DNA of 64,000 nt from a virus. Below, piece after piece: positions 61,129 through 64,000 of the stretch. The stretch's first letter is position 1. Every line of letters begins with the position of its first letter. The stretch covers positions 1-64,000 of IMG/VR virus record IMGVR_UViG_3300032291_002123. The stretch is one strand, 5' to 3'. A model generated the notes under the pieces. The model did no database searches. It was not told the DNA's origin and worked only from the letters and a program-made list of their open reading frames with translations. Position numbers and translations under genes: made by a program.

Positions 61129-61322
61129 CAGTACTCCTTCTGTTCGATTGTTTCCGTGCCACCAAGAAACTCGAAGTCGTCTTGGTCGTGTTTTAGTAGA
61201 ACCATACCGAAATCGGCTAGGTCAGCATTTCCAAAGAAAATGTGGAAGTGATTGAGAGCAACTCGTGGGTCGTCTGCCTCAACTTCATACTGCTCTGTTT
61301 TTGTAATTACAAATGTCGCCAT
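61128..61322 (-). CDS. Hypothetical protein, 64 aa
   Basis: Small alpha/beta protein (ATFVITKTEQYEVEADDP); coupled to the 160-aa acidic protein. GAAAGGACACG site, promoter at 61352-61380. Confidence 0.7.
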   Translation of the reverse strand: MATFVITKTEQYEVEADDPRVALNHFHIFFGNADLADFGMVLLKHDQDDFEFLGGTETIEQKEY

Positions 61323-61351
61323 TGTTATCGTGTCCTTTCCTTGACATTTCT

Positions 61352-61380
61352 AGGTTAGCAAATTATGTGCGATAAGTCAA
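61352..61380 (-). promoter_or_regulatory. Promoter of the 64/160-aa gene pair
   Basis: TTGACT, 17-bp spacer, TAACCT. Confidence 0.75.
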
Positions 61381-61382
61381 TC

Positions 61383-61655
61383 TTATTTACGGCGTGGTCT
61401 GCCACGACCAGCCTTGATGTTTCGGCAGATTATCTCGGCTCGTGGTGCGAACCACTTGTCGAGTTCCTCTGGGTCAAAGAGAATAACATTGTTAGTAGTT
61501 CGAGCGACTTCCTTTGGTCTGGTAGTCGAGTTCTCGTCATAGTTCACAAAGTAGAGAACTCTCGCAGCACTAATGTCGTATTTCTTGGCGAGGTCTTTGT
61601 AAGACCAGAGTTGCTTTCCATCTAGGAAATAAGTAATTCGTTTTTCGAGTTTCAT
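61383..61655 (-). CDS. Small DNA-binding protein with AT-hook-like tail
   Basis: 90 aa from ATG 61655 (AAAGGATAC site). Winged or helix-turn-helix region WSYKDLAKKYDISAARVLYF, an excisionase-like VILFDPEELDKWFAPR, and a GRGRPRRK tail with the AT-hook RGRP core. Likely an early regulator. Confidence 0.75.
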   Translation of the reverse strand: MKLEKRITYFLDGKQLWSYKDLAKKYDISAARVLYFVNYDENSTTRPKEVARTTNNVILFDPEELDKWFAPRAEIICRNIKAGRGRPRRK

Positions 61656-61677
61656 TTGTATCCTTTCTACATTACAG

Positions 61678-61707
61678 AGTATGCCACACACCCCTGACAT
61701 TTGTCAA
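61678..61707 (-). promoter_or_regulatory. Class I promoter with inverted repeat
   Basis: TTGACAAATGTCAGGGG, 18-bp spacer, CATACT, 23 bp before ATG 61655. Confidence 0.8.
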
Positions 61708-61710
61708 ACT

Positions 61711-61735
61711 CAAAGGGTAGCGAGTTTTCCACGCA
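61711..61735 (-). repeat. 25-bp bipartite element, copy e
   Basis: TGCGTGGAAAA-CTCGCT-ACCCTTTG, four bp from the class I -35. A partial second TTTTGCGTGG follows at 61737-61746. Confidence 0.85.
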
Positions 61736-61760
61736 AATCCACGCAAAAAAAATAAAGCAT

Positions 61761-61789
61761 AAAAAAGCACCCCGACTTTCGTCGGGGTG
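61761..61789 (-). terminator. Intrinsic terminator
   Basis: CACCCCGAC-GAAA-GTCGGGGTG followed by CTTTTTT, after the gene at 61804. Confidence 0.9.
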
Positions 61790-61803
61790 GGAAGCGACTT
61801 ATC

Positions 61804-62127
61804 TCACTTTACGAGAGAAATAAAGTCGTAAGGGTTCTCATACGAAGCGGCTTCAAACGCTTCTGGGAACGCACTTTTCAGCACATCACGCTTCAAATCG
61901 ACACGGCTTCTGCGCTCAATCTTGAACGCTGGAACACCGCCGACATTAGCGAACTCCGCTTTTCCAATCGCAGAACGGAGAACCTGTTCAGCAACAGCCT
62001 TGCGAGCCTTTGCTTCCTTTTCCGCATTTGCGGCTTCGGCAAAGTCAGCAATCGCCTTGCGAACTTCGGGGTTGAACCCAACTTCAACCGAACTTCCTGG
62101 AACAAAAGCAACTAATACTTTCGACAT
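61804..62127 (-). CDS. Hypothetical protein, 107 aa
   Basis: ATG 62127 (GGAAAGGAGTTG) is chosen over 62187. A helical segment (VRKAIADFAEAANAEKEAKA) leads to GGVPAFKIERRSRVDLKRD and FPEAFEAASYENPYDF, a phage protein type with no known role. Confidence 0.75.
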   Translation of the reverse strand: MSKVLVAFVPGSSVEVGFNPEVRKAIADFAEAANAEKEAKARKAVAEQVLRSAIGKAEFANVGGVPAFKIERRSRVDLKRDVLKSAFPEAFEAASYENPYDFISLVK

Positions 62128-62164
62128 CTTTATCAACTCCTTTCCGTGGGACCCCCACATTTTT

Positions 62165-62194
62165 ATTATGTCATAGACCCCTGACATTAGTCAA
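62165..62194 (-). promoter_or_regulatory. Class I promoter with inverted repeat
   Basis: TTGACTAATGTCAGGGG, 18-bp spacer, CATAAT. Confidence 0.8.
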
Positions 62195-62196
62195 GT

Positions 62197-62319
62197 CTAT
62201 CGCTCGTTGTCTTTTGCGACAGCGATTTGGATTTCGATTAGGGCTTCCTCGGCGTTTATCTCTCGTGCTTCAAATCGGTCAAGGATTGCCACAAACTCGG
62301 CAGCAAGTAGTTCGTTCAT
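62197..62319 (-). CDS. Tiny acidic protein, 40 aa
   Basis: MNELLAAEFVAILDRFEARE and onward is one amphipathic helical pair. Good GAGGTGATG ribosome site and class I-type promoter upstream. Function unknown. Confidence 0.6.
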   Translation of the reverse strand: MNELLAAEFVAILDRFEAREINAEEALIEIQIAVAKDNER

Positions 62320-62346
62320 TTTTCATCACCTCTCTTACAAAGAAAG

Positions 62347-62376
62347 TATCGCACCACCCCCTGACATAAACAATTT
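62347..62376 (-). promoter_or_regulatory. Class I promoter element (half site)
   Basis: ATGTCAGGGG with GATACT at the class I distance; -35 reads TTGTTT or ATTGTT. Confidence 0.6.
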
Positions 62377-62380
62377 TTAG

Positions 62381-62405
62381 AAGGGTAAGGGATTTTCCAC
62401 GCAAA
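62381..62405 (-). repeat. 25-bp bipartite element, copy f
   Basis: TGCGTGGAAAA-TCCCTT-ACCCTTCT, followed by a partial TTTTGCCTGG repeat at 62407-62416, the same layout as copy e. Confidence 0.8.
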
Positions 62406-62414
62406 TCCAGGCAA

Positions 62415-62447
62415 AAAAGAAACCCCGTGCTTTCACACGGGGCTTCC
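62415..62447 (-). terminator. Intrinsic terminator
   Basis: CCCCGTG-TGAAAG-CACGGGG then TTTCTTTTTT, after the NlpC/P60 gene. Confidence 0.9.
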
Positions 62448-62455
62448 TTTTGTGG

Positions 62456-63061
62456 CTAGTTCGTCTGTTCTATCAGCCGAACAAATGTTGCGGTGCTGTG
62501 TCGAAACGACGGGTCATCGAGCGAGATTATGGAAGTGCTTGTGCCTTTCCTAAATCCTGCGTGTATGACCTTGTTATCTCCAATGTAGATAGACGAGTGA
62601 TAGTAGGACTTCGACCCTTTGTAGCCGAATACCACTATGTCGCCAATCGCCGGGGTTCTCACCTTTGTTCCCGAATTGCCTTGCTTATTGGCTGAGTGTT
62701 CCACAGGAACTCCCAACTGCCCATAAGCCCAATAGACCATACCCGAGCAATCCCAGCCCTGCGGTGTGTGTCCTGAAAATACATACCAAGTCTTTCCAAC
62801 TCGGCTTTTCAGTTGTTTCACCACAGACAGAACTCTTTCGGTATTGTCTGCTAGTCGCTCTGCTCTCCGCACTTCCAACTCCAACAATGTCTGTGGGTGT
62901 TTTGGTTTGTCAAACAGATTGGCTAGATTTACTTGCTTATGAGCAACAGGAGTTTCCATACTCCTTGTCGCTCTGTCGCTTGCGCTCGCATTTTCTCCAT
63001 ACGGAAAACTTCCCGTAGTCATAGAGATAATGACAAGTCCTATTGCTAGCAACCATTTCAT
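62456..63061 (-). CDS. Secreted NlpC/P60 peptidoglycan hydrolase
   Basis: 201 aa. Signal peptide MKWLLAIGLVIISMTTGSFP with a likely cleavage after ASA27. Residues ~80-190 are an NlpC/P60 domain: GWDCSGMVYWAYG (C105), SYYHSSIYIGDNKVIHAG (H155, H167). It cleaves stem peptides of peptidoglycan. An exported enzyme in the early region, away from the holin-like genes, could be a signal-secreted endolysin, or act on the wall of the infected cell. GAAAGGTAG site; possible promoter at 63142-63171. Confidence 0.9.
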   Translation of the reverse strand: MKWLLAIGLVIISMTTGSFPYGENASASDRATRSMETPVAHKQVNLANLFDKPKHPQTLLELEVRRAERLADNTERVLSVVKQLKSRVGKTWYVFSGHTPQGWDCSGMVYWAYGQLGVPVEHSANKQGNSGTKVRTPAIGDIVVFGYKGSKSYYHSSIYIGDNKVIHAGFRKGTSTSIISLDDPSFRHSTATFVRLIEQTN

Positions 63062-63141
63062 AGTCAGCCTACCTTTCCTTGCGTTAGTACTTGGCTGTGT
63101 TTTGTCTTGGTTCTCCCAAATCGGTATTCAGTTGTGTTCCA

Positions 63142-63171
63142 ATTCTACACCCAAAACGACTTGACAAACAA
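63142..63171 (-). promoter_or_regulatory. Possible promoter of the NlpC/P60 gene
   Basis: TTGTTT, 18-bp spacer, TAGAAT preceded by GTG; 81 bp before the start codon. Confidence 0.4.
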
Positions 63172-63213
63172 GATAGTATGTGAAAGATTGTCGTCCTGGA
63201 ACATTGGCTAAAT

Positions 63214-63238
63214 TGCGTGGAAAATAAAGCACCCTTGT
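63214..63238 (+). repeat. 25-bp bipartite element, copy g
   Basis: TGCGTGGAAAA-TAAAGC-ACCCTTGT, touching terminator 63236-63270. Confidence 0.75.
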
Positions 63239-63270
63239 AAAAATCACCCCCGAGCGTGTGTCGGGGGTTG
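63236..63270 (-). terminator. Intrinsic terminator
   Basis: CCCCCGA-CACACGC-TCGGGGG then TGATTTTT, after the gene at 63274. Confidence 0.8.
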
Positions 63271-63273
63271 GGG

Positions 63274-63441
63274 TTATACTTCTTTTTCTTTTTTGATTTT
63301 TTCGATTGTCTTTTCCAATCCGTGTTTCTCAATCTCACGGAGAACATAATCAACTCCGTCGTTCCAACCCTGACAAAACATTTCATAGTTCTTTTGTCGT
63401 ACTGGGTCTGCGTATAGCGGTATGGTTTTCTTTTCGCTCAC
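63274..63441 (-). CDS. Hypothetical protein, 55 aa
   Basis: GTG 63441 overlaps the upstream stop (GTGA) with AAAGGAATAG before it. Helical with a basic end (GVDYVLREIEKHGLEKTIEK). Function unknown. Confidence 0.65.
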   Translation of the reverse strand: MSEKKTIPLYADPVRQKNYEMFCQGWNDGVDYVLREIEKHGLEKTIEKIKKEKEV

Positions 63442-63659
63442 TTGTCTATTCCTTTCACTTTTAGTATCCAATCAAGCACTTCGCCAAAGAAATACCTTTG
63501 GGGGCTTGGTATCGGTAATGGCTTTGGAAAGCCGGGGTCGTCTTTGTATTTCAGTAGAAAACTCGGCGACACTTTTACGGCGTAGAACTTCCTTGTGTAA
63601 TGAGCAATCAAGTTCAGGCTCATAAGAGTTCCACGCCACTCGTCGTTTGGTTTTTCCAT
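63438..63659 (-). CDS. Small AlpA/excisionase-like DNA-binding protein
   Basis: 73 aa. VKVSPSFLLKYKDDPGFPKP, then RYFFGEVLDWI, follows the HTH_17/AlpA pattern of short phage regulators and excisionases. AGGAGTTGG ribosome site. Confidence 0.65.
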   Translation of the reverse strand: MEKPNDEWRGTLMSLNLIAHYTRKFYAVKVSPSFLLKYKDDPGFPKPLPIPSPQRYFFGEVLDWILKVKGIDK

Positions 63660-63680
63660 TGGAAACCAACTCCTAACTAA

Positions 63681-63842
63681 CTACTGAAAACGAACTTTAT
63701 TTACGAACTGCTTTGCGAAAGCAACGAACTTCTTGACCAACTTCTCGCCGAACTCGTAAACCTTGTCGCCGGGAGATTTGTAGAAACCAACTTCTGCTTG
63801 TTCAGCAGCCAAGAACTCAGCACCAGAGCGATAAACACCCAT
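63681..63842 (-). CDS. Small basic protein, 53 aa
   Basis: MGVYRSGAEFLAAEQAEVGF then a Lys/Phe-rich helix (EKLVKKFVAFAKQFVNK). Amphipathic; function unknown. GGAAAGGTGG site and class I promoter. Confidence 0.6.
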   Translation of the reverse strand: MGVYRSGAEFLAAEQAEVGFYKSPGDKVYEFGEKLVKKFVAFAKQFVNKVRFQ

Positions 63843-63872
63843 AACCAATCACCACCTTTCCCTTACATACAA

Positions 63873-63902
63873 AGTATGACATAGACCTACGACATTTGTC
63901 AA
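63873..63902 (-). promoter_or_regulatory. Class I promoter with near inverted repeat
   Basis: TTGACAAATGTCGTAGG, 18-bp spacer, CATACT, 31 bp before ATG 63842. Confidence 0.75.
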
Positions 63903-63942
63903 GTCCTGAGCAAACTATTTTTCCGTGTCGTTTCGGCGCTCG

Positions 63943-63972
63943 CTTATACCACCACCCCCTGACATCAACTAA
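63943..63972 (-). promoter_or_regulatory. Class I promoter element (half site), tandem
   Basis: ATGTCAGGGG and TATAAG at the class I distance, -35 TTAGTT. It lies upstream of the other class I promoter. Confidence 0.45.
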
Positions 63973-64000
63973 TCTGTCGCATAAGAAATAACCCCACTAA

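Noticed and set aside
63084-63386. 100-aa minus-strand ORF across the terminator
   Set aside because: Runs through terminator 63236-63270 and the 25-bp element; no ribosome site.
57626-63902. TGTCAAG words as true L5-type stoperators
   Set aside because: They lack the GGTGG half of the L5 consensus and are fixed to -35 boxes, so they are described as a separate promoter class.
1-64000. tRNA genes, integrase and attachment site
   Set aside because: None seen on reading both strands; cannot be excluded for the rest of the genome.

Overview
The window is a tailed-phage genome segment with siphovirus-type genes, almost certainly from a phage of an actinobacterium. The head and tail proteins are of types known from actinobacteriophages: a hexamer-type major capsid protein, a maturation protease with the W-T-K-G-K-G-A-A-K-I-R-W cysteine modules, a DUF1360 membrane protein, and a Cys-rich GIGPvCa protein. 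A ClgR-like regulator and possible leaderless mRNAs fit the same host group. GC content is moderate, lower than in most cultured actinophages, so a lower-GC actinobacterium is plausible; this is inference. No integrase, tRNA or CRISPR array was seen.

Layout: all genes but one lie on the minus strand and are read from right to left. The late region (about 52.4 to 0 kb) runs in this order: large terminase, double-HTH protein, small ORFs, portal, Dps, giant protein 1 (2976 aa), two small genes, giant protein 2 (3866 aa), three small genes, prohead-protease polyprotein (1737 aa), major capsid protein, second capsid-like protein, major tail protein, connector, tail terminator and gp10-like genes, two overlapping tail-assembly chaperone ORFs, tape measure, distal tail protein, and a baseplate protein of at least 1911 aa that runs off the left edge. 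The only plus-strand gene is a dual-specificity phosphatase (50430-50966) with its own promoter. It sits beside a 763-bp gene-free stretch and converges on the terminase. The early or accessory region (52.4-64 kb) holds about 30 small genes: a deacetylase-like hydrolase, membrane and lysis-type proteins, zinc ribbons, DNA-binding proteins, a ClgR-like regulator and a secreted NlpC/P60 hydrolase. They are cut into short units by hairpin terminators and strong sigma-70-type promoters.

The most unusual content is the pair of giant proteins between portal and protease, the position where phages encode proteins that are packaged and ejected. They look like polyvalent effector proteins. Giant 1 carries a HELGH metallopeptidase motif, six tandem GNAT acetyltransferase domains, an ADP-ribosyltransferase-like domain and a C-terminal RelA/SpoT-like domain. 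Giant 2 carries a GNAT-like domain, a HipA/PI4K-like kinase, a zeta-toxin kinase and the same RelA/SpoT-like domain. Both share an N-terminal RDxxGR(F/W) segment. Both are punctuated by 13 copies in total of an (D/E)EDLG linker, and each is followed directly by a paralogous 71-74 aa protein that could be a partner or antidote.

The early region carries two dispersed DNA signals: a 25-bp bipartite element (TGCGTGGAAAA-N6-ACCCTT, seven copies) and a promoter class (about ten sites) with an inverted repeat TGACA-NN-TGTCA fused to the -35 box and a fixed 18-bp spacer. Both suggest phage-wide regulation or replication control that I cannot match to a described system.
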